A DNA stretch of 64,000 nt from HGM11412 sp045536025 (lineage in GTDB: Bacteria; Bacillota; Clostridia; Christensenellales; Borkfalkiaceae). The position numbers and the translations under genes were made by a program. Below, piece by piece: positions 7,813 to 16,122 of the stretch (its first letter is position 1; the number at the start of each line of letters is the position of its first letter). Location: positions 1 through 64,000 of the forward strand of contig JAZSMT010000015.1 in assembly GCA_045536025.1 (NCBI GenBank), given 5' to 3'. The notes below the pieces were generated by a model, which saw only the letters and a program-made list of their open reading frames with translations, had not been told where the DNA came from and ran no database searches.

Positions 7813-7839
7813 AAAAACGCACCGATTTGGTGCGTTTTT
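7813..7839. terminator. bidirectional terminator
   Basis: AAAAACGCACC (7813-7823) and GGTGCGTTTTT (7829-7839) pair around GATTT. It ends the metal-efflux operon and the convergent TSCPD gene. Confidence 0.88.
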
Positions 7840-7842
7840 AAA

Positions 7843-8082
7843 TTATTTAAGATGTTGTTTAAGTGCTTGTGAAAGCTGGTCGGGGCAGGAGGTGTTATTC
7901 CTACATTTAATTCCCTCTAAAAGAGAAATTACTTCCTCTATTTTTCTTCCCTCCACAAGTTTTGAAAGACCTTGCAAGTTGCCCGAGCAACCGCCGATAA
8001 ATTTTACGCTTTTTACGGTATCGCCCTCGATATCGTATAGTATTTGCCTGCTACAAGTGCCGTAAGTTTTATAAGTATGCAT
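7843..8082 (-). CDS. TSCPD-domain protein (TIGR03905-like)
   Basis: A 79-residue protein made only of the TSCPD fold that elsewhere forms the C-terminal tail of vitamin B12-dependent ribonucleotide reductase. It shows the lead-in YKTYGTCSRQI, the core GGCSGNLQGLSKLVEG and the closing NTSCPDQL with its conserved cysteines. A TTG at 8103 would add seven residues, but the family normally begins at MxTYKT, so I place the start at the ATG at 8082, though its ribosome site is weak. It lies 17 bases past the DUF4364 stop and is probably translated from the same message. Function of the stand-alone form is not established. Confidence 0.85.
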   Translation of the reverse strand: MHTYKTYGTCSRQILYDIEGDTVKSVKFIGGCSGNLQGLSKLVEGRKIEEVISLLEGIKCRNNTSCPDQLSQALKQHLK

Positions 8083-8099
8083 AATCAAATCAAAGCAAG

Positions 8100-8624
8100 T
8101 CAATCAACGAGGTTATCGTAGATAAGCGCGTAAATATTTCCTGCTTTTTCCTCCCATTTTTTGTAGATGTTTTTAGCCGTTTGACGGTTAGGAACGTTGA
8201 ATTTAAGCTCAAGTAAGGGCTGACTCATATCGTTTATTTTTAAATAAACGGTGTAGGTCGAGTCTTTGTTCATATAATAATCTGCCGAACACTCTTGCTT
8301 TCTTCTATACCTAGCGCGGTTTTTCTTAACGAATTCTGCAATTGCCTCGCGCTGAGAAGAGGGGATTTTAACGTAAAATTCAGCTAAGCAATATCTACCT
8401 TCCGGCGTAATTGAATAAAGTGGCTCGCCGTACTGAACTACGTTGTAGATAAAGCCTTCGTCAATAAGCTTGTTAAGGACGGGCTTACTGTCCATATAAC
8501 TTATCCAGTCGTTTGACGAACAGCACATATCTATAACCGTGTTTTCCGACAAGGGACATTCCATCTTGTCAAAAACGAACAAAAGTATTAACTTTGTAAC
8601 GAACGCCTCGCCTTTGACAAGCAT
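8100..8624 (-). CDS. DUF4364 family protein, probable winged-helix regulator
   Basis: A 174-residue soluble protein matching the clostridial DUF4364 family by its opening TKLILLFVFDKMECPLSENTV and its later YSITPEGRYCLAEF. These regions look like a winged helix of the PadR/MarR kind (about residues 8-80), with a C-terminal mixed half. GGAGG stands before the ATG. It heads a two-gene leftward unit with the TSCPD gene. A regulatory role is inferred from fold; no target is visible. Confidence 0.82.
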   Translation of the reverse strand: MLVKGEAFVTKLILLFVFDKMECPLSENTVIDMCCSSNDWISYMDSKPVLNKLIDEGFIYNVVQYGEPLYSITPEGRYCLAEFYVKIPSSQREAIAEFVKKNRARYRRKQECSADYYMNKDSTYTVYLKINDMSQPLLELKFNVPNRQTAKNIYKKWEEKAGNIYALIYDNLVD

Positions 8625-8656
8625 AGTTTTTTCCTCCGTGAAGATAGGTATTTACG

Positions 8657-8685
8657 ATTATACACAATTTAAAATTAAAAAGCAA
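8657..8685 (-). promoter_or_regulatory. promoter of the DUF4364/TSCPD unit
   Basis: On the minus strand TTGCTT (8685-8680), 17 bases, TATAAT (8662-8657). The transcript start falls about 25 bases before the ATG. Confidence 0.7.
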
Positions 8686-8702
8686 GACTTTTAATAAAAT
8701 TC

Positions 8703-8731
8703 TTGAAACGTAAATATTTTTATGATATACT
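8703..8731 (+). promoter_or_regulatory. promoter of the 8802 operon
   Basis: TTGAAA (8703-8708), 17 bases, TATACT (8726-8731). It drives the unknown gene at 8802 and probably glucokinase, dtd and the QueG-like gene, which follow with almost no gaps. Confidence 0.75.
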
Positions 8732-8801
8732 ATAAAAGGTTAGAATTTAAATTGTAAATTTAACCCAATTTTTCAAAAATCCTTTAACTATGGGAGTTTT
8801 T

Positions 8802-9593
8802 ATGAGAACGAGAGAAGAATCACTTAATAATTTTATCAAATTATGCGACGAGCTTATTTCGTCAAAATATTTATTTGCAAACTCAAAAGTGTTCGACGTT
8901 ATTACCGCAATCAACTCTTCTAAGCTTTTATCCGACCTTTTTTCCTACTTTTCAGACGGTTACGATTTTCAGTCTGCGCTTGTAGAGGCGTTTTACGATA
9001 AGGGCGACGAAAAGGGTTTTTCTCTTCCCGAAAAAAACACTGACGTTTTGGCGTTTGTATTCTCCCTTCTTCGCGAAATAAATTATAAAAATATTCAGCT
9101 TACCGACCTTCTTGATTATTTTGACGGGGGCAAAAACTACGAAATTGCTTATAAAAATTTTGCTAAAACCGTGCTTCTTCCCTTTAAGTCTTACGCATAC
9201 CAAATAGGCGTGCAAATGATTAACAGTACTCAAACCAAAGAAGAGGCTCTTATAACTCAAAAGTCGGTTGAAGAAGAACCGCTTGAGATTAACAGTCAAA
9301 AAATTATTGCTGAAGCTACAATAAAAGTAGGCAATTTTGAAAATGCAATTTCTACCATACTTCGTTTACTAGCGCTAGATAGGCTTGCCGTAAAAGAAAG
9401 CCGTTTATCAGGCGCCGACACGCAGGAACTTATTTATATTATAGACCTATTTGAAAATAAGCTTCGCGAAAAGGATAAAGAAAAAATTTCGCTTATTTAT
9501 CTTGCATACCTTTACGCGGTTAGGCCTTTTAAAAAGCTTAAAACTAACGTTAAAAGAATTACCGAACTTTTGATTGAGGAAGAAATTATTTAA
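8802..9593 (+). CDS. unknown soluble protein
   Basis: A 263-residue protein of mostly helical composition with no signal peptide, membrane segment or catalytic motif that I recognise. The N-terminal two thirds has regular helices (NNFIKLCDELIS, VITAINSSKLLSDLFSYF). After an acidic stretch near residues 165-175 a second helical region runs to the end. I chose the ATG at 8802 because GGGAG sits 6 bases upstream; the ATG at 8790 lies inside that signal. It is the first gene of a unit with glucokinase, which starts right after its stop. Function unknown. Confidence 0.75.
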   Translation: MRTREESLNNFIKLCDELISSKYLFANSKVFDVITAINSSKLLSDLFSYFSDGYDFQSALVEAFYDKGDEKGFSLPEKNTDVLAFVFSLLREINYKNIQLTDLLDYFDGGKNYEIAYKNFAKTVLLPFKSYAYQIGVQMINSTQTKEEALITQKSVEEEPLEINSQKIIAEATIKVGNFENAISTILRLLALDRLAVKESRLSGADTQELIYIIDLFENKLREKDKEKISLIYLAYLYAVRPFKKLKTNVKRITELLIEEEII

Positions 9594-9594
9594 A

Positions 9595-10548
9595 ATGTAT
9601 TATTTAGGCGTTGATATTGGCGGTATGTCAATAAAAGTTGGTTTAGTTGATAAAACGGGCAAAATAATTGCAAGTTCGTTTATCCCAACTGAGAAGATAC
9701 CACCTGAAAAACAAATAGAAAAGGTAGGCGTTCAAATTAAAAACCTACTAAGTTGTAACGGCGTTGATTTAAGCGCCGTTATTGCCGTTGGTGTGGGTTA
9801 CCCTGGTGCTATAAACGGTAAAAAAGGTGTTGTTGGATATTCGTCAAATCTTAAATGGACGAAATTTAATTTAAAAGAAAATCTCGAAAAAGTTACGGGA
9901 AAACCCGTCCGAATTGCCAACGATGCCGACGTAGCAGCGCTTGGTGAAGTAATATTTGGCTCGGCAAAAAATTATAATACCGTCATTATGCTTACGCTCG
10001 GTACGGGTGTGGGTGGGGGTATAGTAATCGATAAAAAACTATACGAAGGCCCTAACGGCATGTCGTCAGAGCTTGGGCATATCGTTATGAGAAAAAACGG
10101 CTTAGTTTGCGGTTGTGGTAGAAGAGGTTGTTTTGAACAGTACGCCTCGGTTACAGCGCTTGTAAGAATTACCAAGGCTGAAATGCTTAAGGATAAGAGT
10201 TCTTTGATGTGGGCGCTTGTTGATAACGATATTGAAAAGGTTAATGGCAAAACTGCATTTCAAGGTGAAAAACTAGGCGATAAGACGGCTAAACGGGTTG
10301 TTAAGAAATATATAAGCTATCTTGGCGAGGGGATACTTGACTATTGCAATATCTTCCGTCCTGACGCTATCGTTATAGGCGGTGGCATCAGTAACGAGGG
10401 CGATAATTTAACGAAAAGAATTGTTGAATATCTTGAAAAATACGAATACGGTTACAAGGGAACGCCTAAAACTGCGATACTAACCGCCACGCTTAAAAAC
10501 GACGCGGGCATCGTGGGTGCCGCTTCGCTTGTTGCAGAGGAGTTTTAG
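9595..10548 (+). CDS. ROK-family glucokinase
   Basis: A 317-residue sugar kinase that would phosphorylate glucose with ATP to glucose-6-phosphate in the cytoplasm. It shows the phosphate-binding start YYLGVDIGGMSIKVGLVD, the sugar-binding GxGVGGGIV and EGPNGMSSELGHI, and the ROK zinc motif CGCGRRGCFEQYAS. Length is normal for bacterial glucokinases. The ATG at 9595 follows the previous stop by a single base; an earlier in-frame start at 9574 would overlap that gene and add residues not seen in the family. Glucose is the likeliest substrate, though other hexoses cannot be excluded. Confidence 0.9.
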   Translation: MYYLGVDIGGMSIKVGLVDKTGKIIASSFIPTEKIPPEKQIEKVGVQIKNLLSCNGVDLSAVIAVGVGYPGAINGKKGVVGYSSNLKWTKFNLKENLEKVTGKPVRIANDADVAALGEVIFGSAKNYNTVIMLTLGTGVGGGIVIDKKLYEGPNGMSSELGHIVMRKNGLVCGCGRRGCFEQYASVTALVRITKAEMLKDKSSLMWALVDNDIEKVNGKTAFQGEKLGDKTAKRVVKKYISYLGEGILDYCNIFRPDAIVIGGGISNEGDNLTKRIVEYLEKYEYGYKGTPKTAILTATLKNDAGIVGAASLVAEEF

Positions 10549-10551
10549 ATT

Positions 10552-10989
10552 ATGCGAGCAGTCGTTCAAAGGGTAAAGCAAACTCAGCTTAGAGTAAGCG
10601 GTGAACTGATATCAGAAATACCCTTCGGGCTAATAGTTTATTTTGGCGTTAAAAAAGGTGACGATAAAGAAAAAGCCGAATATCTTGCAAAAAAAATTGC
10701 AAAGCTTCGCGTGTTTGAGGACGGTAACGGTAAAATGAATTTATCCGTGTTAGACGTTAAAGGTGAGATTATGAGCGTTTCTCAATTCACCCTGTACGGC
10801 GACGTATCTCACGGTAATCGCCCTGGCTTTTCAGAGGCTGAAGTTCCAGAACTTGCAAACGCTATATACGATTATTTTTGCGATAAGCTTATCGAGCAAG
10901 GCGTAACCGTTAAAAGGGGAATTTTTGGCGCTGATATGAAAATTTCTCAACTCTCCGACGGGCCTGTAACTATTATTTATGACGTGTGA
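10552..10989 (+). CDS. dtd: D-aminoacyl-tRNA deacylase
   Basis: A 145-residue enzyme that removes D-amino acids wrongly attached to tRNA. Both signature strands are present: SVSQFTLYGD near residues 80-90 and DGPVTIIYDV at the end, where the Gly-cisPro pair provides chiral proofreading. The opening MRAVVQRVKQ is typical. Length is standard. It lies 3 bases after the glucokinase stop, in an unrelated-function operon. Confidence 0.95.
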   Translation: MRAVVQRVKQTQLRVSGELISEIPFGLIVYFGVKKGDDKEKAEYLAKKIAKLRVFEDGNGKMNLSVLDVKGEIMSVSQFTLYGDVSHGNRPGFSEAEVPELANAIYDYFCDKLIEQGVTVKRGIFGADMKISQLSDGPVTIIYDV

Positions 10990-10990
10990 T

Positions 10991-11662
10991 ATGCAAAATT
11001 TATTGAAAGAAAATTTAATAGCGTTAGGCGCTGACCTCGTTGGTTTTTCAAGGTTTGATAATAGCCCAATAAGTTCACAGCCAAACTTGCGATTTGCGGT
11101 AACCGTTGCGGTAAAGCTACCTGACGCCGTTTTGAAAACTATAAAAAGCCGTCCTACGCAAGAATATTTTCACGAATACCGTTCGGCAAACGCATTGCTT
11201 GATAGAATTACTTTTTTAGGTGCTCGCTTTATTGAAAAACAAGGGTATAATGCCTTTCCTATAGCCGCTTCACAATCAACGAGTGATGATAAGGGTGCAT
11301 ATAAAGGTTTGTTTCCGCATAAGACGGGCGCTTGTTTATCAGGGCTTGGTTTTATAGGTAAAAGCGGGCTGTTTATAAGCAAAGAATTTGGCAGTAAAGT
11401 GCGCCTTGCGACGATACTTACGGATATGGAGGTATCTGCTGAGTTTTCTATGGTAGAAAATGGATGTGGCGACTGCGCTGAGTGCGAGAAGGCGTGCCCA
11501 GCTGGCGCGATTAGCGGAATAACTTATAAAAGCGGTATGAAAAGAGATGATTTTTTCTCGGCTGAAAAATGCAGTAACAATATGAAAAATTATAAGGACG
11601 TAGGCCGTGGTGCAGTGTGCGGAATTTGTATAAAAGTATGCCCTTATAACCGCCTTAAATAG
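10991..11662 (+). CDS. QueG-like 4Fe-4S double-cluster protein
   Basis: A 223-residue protein related to the iron-sulfur part of epoxyqueuosine reductase. The cluster motifs are CGDCAECEKACP and CGICIKVCP near the C terminus, with an extra cysteine in AEKCSNN. The GLGFIGKSGLFIS stretch also belongs to this superfamily. It is far shorter than full QueG (about 380 residues) and lacks its C-terminal repeats, so it may be a different reductase. The start at 10991 comes right after the dtd stop, and 10979 is an alternative. Queuosine genes are not seen nearby, so substrate is open. Confidence 0.75.
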   Translation: MQNLLKENLIALGADLVGFSRFDNSPISSQPNLRFAVTVAVKLPDAVLKTIKSRPTQEYFHEYRSANALLDRITFLGARFIEKQGYNAFPIAASQSTSDDKGAYKGLFPHKTGACLSGLGFIGKSGLFISKEFGSKVRLATILTDMEVSAEFSMVENGCGDCAECEKACPAGAISGITYKSGMKRDDFFSAEKCSNNMKNYKDVGRGAVCGICIKVCPYNRLK

Positions 11663-11663
11663 T

Positions 11664-11692
11664 TTGACAAAAAAGTTATATTATAGTATAGT
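11664..11692 (+). promoter_or_regulatory. promoter of the kinase/LysRS pair
   Basis: TTGACA (11664-11669), 17 bases, TATAGT (11687-11692), right after the QueG-like stop. Confidence 0.8.
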
Positions 11693-11719
11693 TATTTAAA
11701 AGCTACGAAAGTTATAGTT

Positions 11720-12280
11720 ATGAAAGATTACAAAATTTCTCTCGCCGGTGATTTAGGTAGCGGTAAAACTACCGTCGGCGAGATTTTAAGTGAAAAATAC
11801 AACTTAAAAAAAATTTCAATCGGTCAAATTCTTAGAGAGATGGCACAAGCGCAGGGCATGACGGTTGCTGAGTTTAACGTTTATATGGAAACTCACCCAG
11901 AATACGATAATTTGGTTGATGATAAGCTTAAAAGCTACGAAACGAAAAAAGGCAACTACCTTTTTGATTCGCGTATGGCTTGGCATTTCGTGCCGTCAGG
12001 ATATTCCGTATATTTGAAGGTTGACGTTGAGACTGCGGCTCTTAGAATTATGAACGCGCAAAGGGAAAACGAGCAATATCCTAACGTTACCGTTGCCGTT
12101 GAAAAGTTAACCGAAAGAAGAAAGAGTGAACTTTTAAGATACAACTCTTTATACGGGGTTGATATATCGAATATGTCTAACTACGATTTAGTAGTTGACA
12201 CAAGCGGTAAAACTCCTCAAGAGGTTGCGTCTTTAATAATTGAAAATTTTGAAAAATGGTTGGAAGAAAAACCTGTCTAA
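11720..12280 (+). CDS. cytidylate-kinase-like nucleotide kinase
   Basis: A 186-residue P-loop kinase. The ATP site GDLGSGKTT is at residues 10-18, a DSRMAWHF stretch stands where archaeal-type CMP kinases have their substrate arginine, and a lid region ERRKSELLRYNSLYGVDI follows. This small form resembles the archaeal-type CMP kinase more than the bacterial Cmk, whose insert it lacks. It is paired with a class I LysRS, itself an enzyme commonest in archaea, 14 bases downstream. The nucleotide substrate is inferred. Another small-molecule kinase role is possible. Confidence 0.72.
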   Translation: MKDYKISLAGDLGSGKTTVGEILSEKYNLKKISIGQILREMAQAQGMTVAEFNVYMETHPEYDNLVDDKLKSYETKKGNYLFDSRMAWHFVPSGYSVYLKVDVETAALRIMNAQRENEQYPNVTVAVEKLTERRKSELLRYNSLYGVDISNMSNYDLVVDTSGKTPQEVASLIIENFEKWLEEKPV

Positions 12281-12294
12281 CAAGGAGATAAATA

Positions 12295-13863
12295 ATGCAT
12301 TGGGCTGAAAAATTAGCAGAAGAAGTTATTCAAAGAAACCCTAACAAAGAAGAATACGTTTGCGCGGCAGGTATAAGCCCGTCGGGTAGCGTTCATATCG
12401 GTAATTTTAGAGACGTTGCAACTAGCTATTACGTTGTAAAAGCTCTTAGAAAAATGGGCAAAAAAGCAAGGTTACTCTTTTCGTGGGACGAGTTTGATAG
12501 GCTTAGAAAAGTTCCCTCGAACGTAGCGCCCATTTGCCCTGATTTCGATAAGTATTTGGGTATGCCTTACGCTCTTATTCCAGACCCTTATAAAACTCAC
12601 GGCAGTTATGCAGAGCATAATGAAAAAGAGTTTGAAGAGTCGCTTGAAGAGCTTGGTATTGACGTAGATTTTAGATACCAAGCAAAAAAATATATGAATG
12701 GCGACTACGTTGACGGAATTATCAACGCCATTTTAAAGCGTAAAGAAATTTACGACGTTTTGATGGAATACAAAACTCAAGATAGCGACGAGGGCGAGCG
12801 TGAAAACTACTATCCCTTAAACGTATACTGTAAAGAGTGTGGTAAAGATACTACTAAAGTTATCTCTTCATCAAGTGACGGTGAGGAAATCACTTACACT
12901 TGTAAGTGTGGTGCAACTCATACCGTTAATGTAAGGGAATATCACATGATTAAGCTCGTTTGGAAGGTTGACTGGCCTATGCGTTGGGGCTACGAGGGCG
13001 TAGACTTTGAGCCGGGTGGAATTGACCACGCTGCTGCAAGCGGTAGTTTCGTAGTTGCAAGCGATATTGCAAGAAAGGTTTTAGGCGTTGAGCCTCCTCT
13101 TTTCCAAGGTTACGGCTGGCTTTCTATTGCAGGGCTTGGCGATATGCACTCTTCAACGGGTAACAATATCACTCCCGCAACCGTTATGAAGGTTTACGAG
13201 CCCGATATGGTGCGTTGGTTGTTTGCAAAATATGAGCCTAAAGCAGGCTTTAGCTTTAACTTTGACGATACTATTATTCGCCATTATTCTGAGTTTGATA
13301 AAGGTTTAGAGGCTTACAAAAACGGCGAGGCTGACGAGTATAACGAGTGGGTTTACGACCTTGCTATGCTAGATGGTAATAAAACTCGTTCTAAAGTTCC
13401 TTTCGGCGTTTTGTCTAGCGTTGCAACTATAGTTGACTTTAACCCCGTTGCCGTAAAGGAAATTCTTTCAAAAGTAGGCGTTGAATTTACTGATAACGAT
13501 AAGGTAAGACTTGAAAGGGTTAAAAATTGGATTACCGTTCATCAACCGGGCAAGCTTTACAAACTTTTGAAAAACAAAAACCAAGAATTTTACGCTACGT
13601 TAAGCGACGAGGAAAAAGTTGCCGTTAAAAAACTTTACGAATACGTAATGGAAAATGACGTAATAAGCGAAAAGGACGTTCAACAATATCTTTACTCTCT
13701 TATCAACGACGTAAATCTTAGTAAAAAAGAAAACATGCTCCGTCAGCAAAGGTTCTTTAAAGTATTTTATAATCTTTTATTCGGTACGGATATGGGCCCG
13801 AGATTGTATCTTTTCCTTGCGGCTATCGATAAAAAAGAATACGCCGAGCTTATTAATTTCTAA
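12295..13863 (+). CDS. lysK: class I lysyl-tRNA synthetase
   Basis: A 522-residue enzyme that charges tRNA-Lys. The Rossmann-fold HIGH motif appears as HIGN (34-37) after ISPSGS. A zinc ribbon (C179, C182, C203, C205) and the stretch RWGYEGVDFEPGGIDHAA are as in class I LysRS, and the C-terminal half is helical. The second catalytic loop reads DMHSSTGN (283-290), where the usual form is K-M-S-S-S-K-G-N, so both lysines are absent. AAGGAGAT precedes the ATG. Class I LysRS is mainly archaeal but known in scattered bacteria. Family identity is firm; activity with the altered loop is an open point. Confidence 0.9.
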   Translation: MHWAEKLAEEVIQRNPNKEEYVCAAGISPSGSVHIGNFRDVATSYYVVKALRKMGKKARLLFSWDEFDRLRKVPSNVAPICPDFDKYLGMPYALIPDPYKTHGSYAEHNEKEFEESLEELGIDVDFRYQAKKYMNGDYVDGIINAILKRKEIYDVLMEYKTQDSDEGERENYYPLNVYCKECGKDTTKVISSSSDGEEITYTCKCGATHTVNVREYHMIKLVWKVDWPMRWGYEGVDFEPGGIDHAAASGSFVVASDIARKVLGVEPPLFQGYGWLSIAGLGDMHSSTGNNITPATVMKVYEPDMVRWLFAKYEPKAGFSFNFDDTIIRHYSEFDKGLEAYKNGEADEYNEWVYDLAMLDGNKTRSKVPFGVLSSVATIVDFNPVAVKEILSKVGVEFTDNDKVRLERVKNWITVHQPGKLYKLLKNKNQEFYATLSDEEKVAVKKLYEYVMENDVISEKDVQQYLYSLINDVNLSKKENMLRQQRFFKVFYNLLFGTDMGPRLYLFLAAIDKKEYAELINF

Positions 13864-13866
13864 GTA

Positions 13867-13895
13867 AAAAACCTCCGATAAAATCGGAGGTTTTT
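13867..13895. terminator. bidirectional terminator
   Basis: A 13-base-pair stem (13867-13879 with 13883-13895; core ACCTCCGAT/ATCGGAGGT) and a 3-base loop separate lysK from the convergent glycosyltransferase. Confidence 0.9.
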
Positions 13896-13898
13896 AAA

Positions 13899-14981
13899 TT
13901 ATTTTTTCTTATTGTGAGGAAACACCCAAACCGTTTGAACTCTATAACTTATCACTGCTAGTATAGTATCGGTTATAAGCTTAAAAATTACGGGCGGTAT
14001 ACCAAAGACGTTTAAATAGGTGGTTATTAAGGTAGTAGATATAAATAGACAAGCCCATAGCGTATAATATCTAATTATAGTTGATTTGCCTTTGCCCTTA
14101 AATACAATTTTGCAGTTAAAGATAAAGTTTACTATTGAGGATAAAATTCTTGCCGTTATTGCAGATAATAGCAAGTTTGTTTGTTCAATAAGCCCTGCAA
14201 AAATTAAATACACGCATAGCGAGTAGACGATAAATTCAATAATTGCCGATAAAATTCCGCCTATTAAATATCCGTTTACGTTTTTTAAAAGAACCCACCA
14301 AACCTTTGCACTATCTGATATCGTTTTAAAGTGAGAACGCCTTTCAACGTCGTCAGGTTTTTCTTCGTAAATCGTGTCGATTGAAATTTCTTTAAACTCA
14401 ACGTTTTGCTTATATAAAACTATAAGCATATTCATCTCATACTCAAAGCGGTTACCGCTTATTGCTAGCATTTTATCAAGCATATTATAAGAAAACGCCC
14501 TTAAACCCGTTTGTGTGTCGGTTACTTTCATGCCGTATAAAAAGCTAAACATACGCCTCGTGTTAAGATTGCCAAACCTTGAGCGTTTGGGAACGTTAGT
14601 CGATGAAAAATCGCGCGCGCCGAGTATCAAACAGTTAGGATTTTCTTCAGCGCTAGTTGCAAGGCGCAAAACGTCCTTTACCGAGTGTTGCCCGTCACAG
14701 TCTGCCGTAACGATTACGCTAGATGCGCTAAAATTATCTTTAACGTATGAAAAAGCATGCTTGAGCGCAAAACCCTTGCCTTGGTTTTTAGAATATTCAA
14801 GTACGGTAACCCCGTCTATTTCCTTGGCTTTATCAAAAACGACTTGGTATTTTTCATTAGAACCGTCGTTAACGACTATAACGTTACTTGCGCCACCGTC
14901 TTTTAAAACCTTGAGATAATCTACAAATTTTAAAGGTGGCTCGTACGCGGGGATTACGACGGTAATGTTTTTATTTTCCAT
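13899..14981 (-). CDS. GT2 glycosyltransferase fused to a GtrA-like membrane domain
   Basis: A 360-residue two-domain protein. Residues about 1-220 are a family 2 glycosyltransferase of the dolichyl/polyprenyl-phosphate sugar synthase kind (VVIPAYEP, VVNDGS, TADCDGQH, then KVTDTQTGLRAF). Residues about 235-355 are a GtrA-like domain of four membrane helices that may flip the lipid-linked sugar. It probably supplies sugar for cell-surface glycans. It follows the lipid kinase gene by a few bases. I prefer the ATG at 14981 because the GGAG before it overlaps the alternative ATG at 14993. The sugar is unknown. Confidence 0.88.
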   Translation of the reverse strand: MENKNITVVIPAYEPPLKFVDYLKVLKDGGASNVIVVNDGSNEKYQVVFDKAKEIDGVTVLEYSKNQGKGFALKHAFSYVKDNFSASSVIVTADCDGQHSVKDVLRLATSAEENPNCLILGARDFSSTNVPKRSRFGNLNTRRMFSFLYGMKVTDTQTGLRAFSYNMLDKMLAISGNRFEYEMNMLIVLYKQNVEFKEISIDTIYEEKPDDVERRSHFKTISDSAKVWWVLLKNVNGYLIGGILSAIIEFIVYSLCVYLIFAGLIEQTNLLLSAITARILSSIVNFIFNCKIVFKGKGKSTIIRYYTLWACLFISTTLITTYLNVFGIPPVIFKLITDTILAVISYRVQTVWVFPHNKKK

Positions 14982-14999
14982 CACTAGCTCCATAAAAAA

Positions 15000-15893
15000 T
15001 TATTCGGGAATTGCAAAGTTTATAGCGTTTTTAGCCATTTGCAAAGTAAAATCGTTACCTATATACATCTCGCCGTCAACGCATAAATCAAACGGCTTAT
15101 TAGAGTATAAACGAACCTTTTCAGCTTGACGATAGGTAACTATCTTTTCAAAGCGCTTATCATCTAAATGTAAGCCCTTTTCATATTTTTTGATAAGCTT
15201 TAATAAGGTAAATACCGATACGGGTTTCACAAGGCAAACTTCCATAAGCCCATCGTCAATTTTAAACTTTGGCGCGCAGTTGTATTTTCCGCCGGCATAG
15301 CCACCGTTTGCAAACGTGCAAAGAAGTAACTTTCCGTCAGGGTTTATAAGCTCGCCGTCAACCTCAACGAAAACAGAGTGCTTCATGCCCTTAAAAAGCG
15401 CGTCTATAATTCCTCTAGTATAGGGATTTTTAGATTTGCCTTTTAATGAGTTTGCAACTTTGCAAACGTGCGCCTCTAATCCTACGTTGCAAACGTTTAA
15501 AGAATAAAGATTATCTATCTTTATAAGGTCAACGAGGTGATTTTTTGAATTAAAAAGCTTTTCAAGATCTAAAAACCTTTCCTTACCGCCGACTGATTTC
15601 ACGAAATCGTTACCGCTACCGCAAGGGTAACAGGTAATACTTGCGTTTTTTATGCCTACAATTCCGTTTACAACCTCACCAAGCGTGCCGTCACCCCCGC
15701 AAGAATAAAACCTAATCTCGTCGTCTTTATGAGATAAAGCAAATTCCTTTGAAAATTCAGTTGCGTCTTTAACGCTTGAGGTTACGTAAACGGTAATGTC
15801 GTATAAATCTTTAAATGCGTGAAGATTTTTAGATAGTGTCTTAAAAGAGTTTTCAAATCCAGCTACGGGATTGATAACGAATACGTGTTTCAT
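15000..15893 (-). CDS. diacylglycerol-kinase-family lipid kinase
   Basis: A 297-residue member of the DagK/YegS/BmrU family, which phosphorylates lipids such as diacylglycerol at the membrane face. The nucleotide motif GGDGT is at 66-70, followed by EVVNGI and the substrate-loop phrase CGSGNDFVKS. The C-terminal beta-rich half ends in FDLCVDGEMY. It leads a two-gene unit with the GT2-GtrA gene, which suggests a role in lipid-linked surface polymers. The ATG is only 6 bases after the -10 box and has no ribosome site, so the message appears leaderless. Lipid substrate is not known. Confidence 0.9.
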   Translation of the reverse strand: MKHVFVINPVAGFENSFKTLSKNLHAFKDLYDITVYVTSSVKDATEFSKEFALSHKDDEIRFYSCGGDGTLGEVVNGIVGIKNASITCYPCGSGNDFVKSVGGKERFLDLEKLFNSKNHLVDLIKIDNLYSLNVCNVGLEAHVCKVANSLKGKSKNPYTRGIIDALFKGMKHSVFVEVDGELINPDGKLLLCTFANGGYAGGKYNCAPKFKIDDGLMEVCLVKPVSVFTLLKLIKKYEKGLHLDDKRFEKIVTYRQAEKVRLYSNKPFDLCVDGEMYIGNDFTLQMAKNAINFAIPE

Positions 15894-15899
15894 ATATAA

Positions 15900-15928
15900 A
15901 TTTTATCATAACTAAAAAAAATAATCAA
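15900..15928 (-). promoter_or_regulatory. promoter of the lipid kinase unit
   Basis: On the minus strand TTGATT (15928-15923), 17 bases, TAAAAT (15905-15900). Only 6 bases separate the -10 from the ATG at 15893, so transcription should start at or next to the start codon. Confidence 0.65.
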
Positions 15929-16058
15929 TAATAATAAAAATTAAATTGTGATAAAGAAATAAAATTTAAAAAACCTCTTTTAATTATTAAATAATTATAG
16001 TATAATTACGTTAAGAAATATTCGCATAAAAATTTTTAAGCTTTTTTTAAAAAAACTG

Positions 16059-16087
16059 TTGACAAACGATTTTAAGCACGATATACT
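16059..16087 (+). promoter_or_regulatory. promoter of the PerR-like gene
   Basis: TTGACA (16059-16064), 17 bases, TATACT (16082-16087). The expected transcript start falls at the first base of the Fur-type operator. Confidence 0.85.
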
Positions 16088-16093
16088 AATGAT

Positions 16094-16112
16094 AGTGATA
16101 ATTATTATCACT
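16094..16112. promoter_or_regulatory. exact Fur-type operator (7-1-7 box)
   Basis: AGTGATAATTATTATCACT is a perfect 9-1-9 inverted repeat. Its core, TGATAATTATTATCA (16096-16110), equals the Bacillus Fur consensus TGATAATNATTATCA; the PerR box differs (TTATAATNATTATAA). Its position over the transcript start means a bound regulator would repress its own gene. Confidence 0.88.
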
Positions 16113-16122
16113 TGGAGGTTAG

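Noticed and set aside
16094..16112. Transcription terminator before the PerR-like gene
   Set aside because: The repeat matches the Fur box exactly, lies at the transcript start and has no T-run after it.
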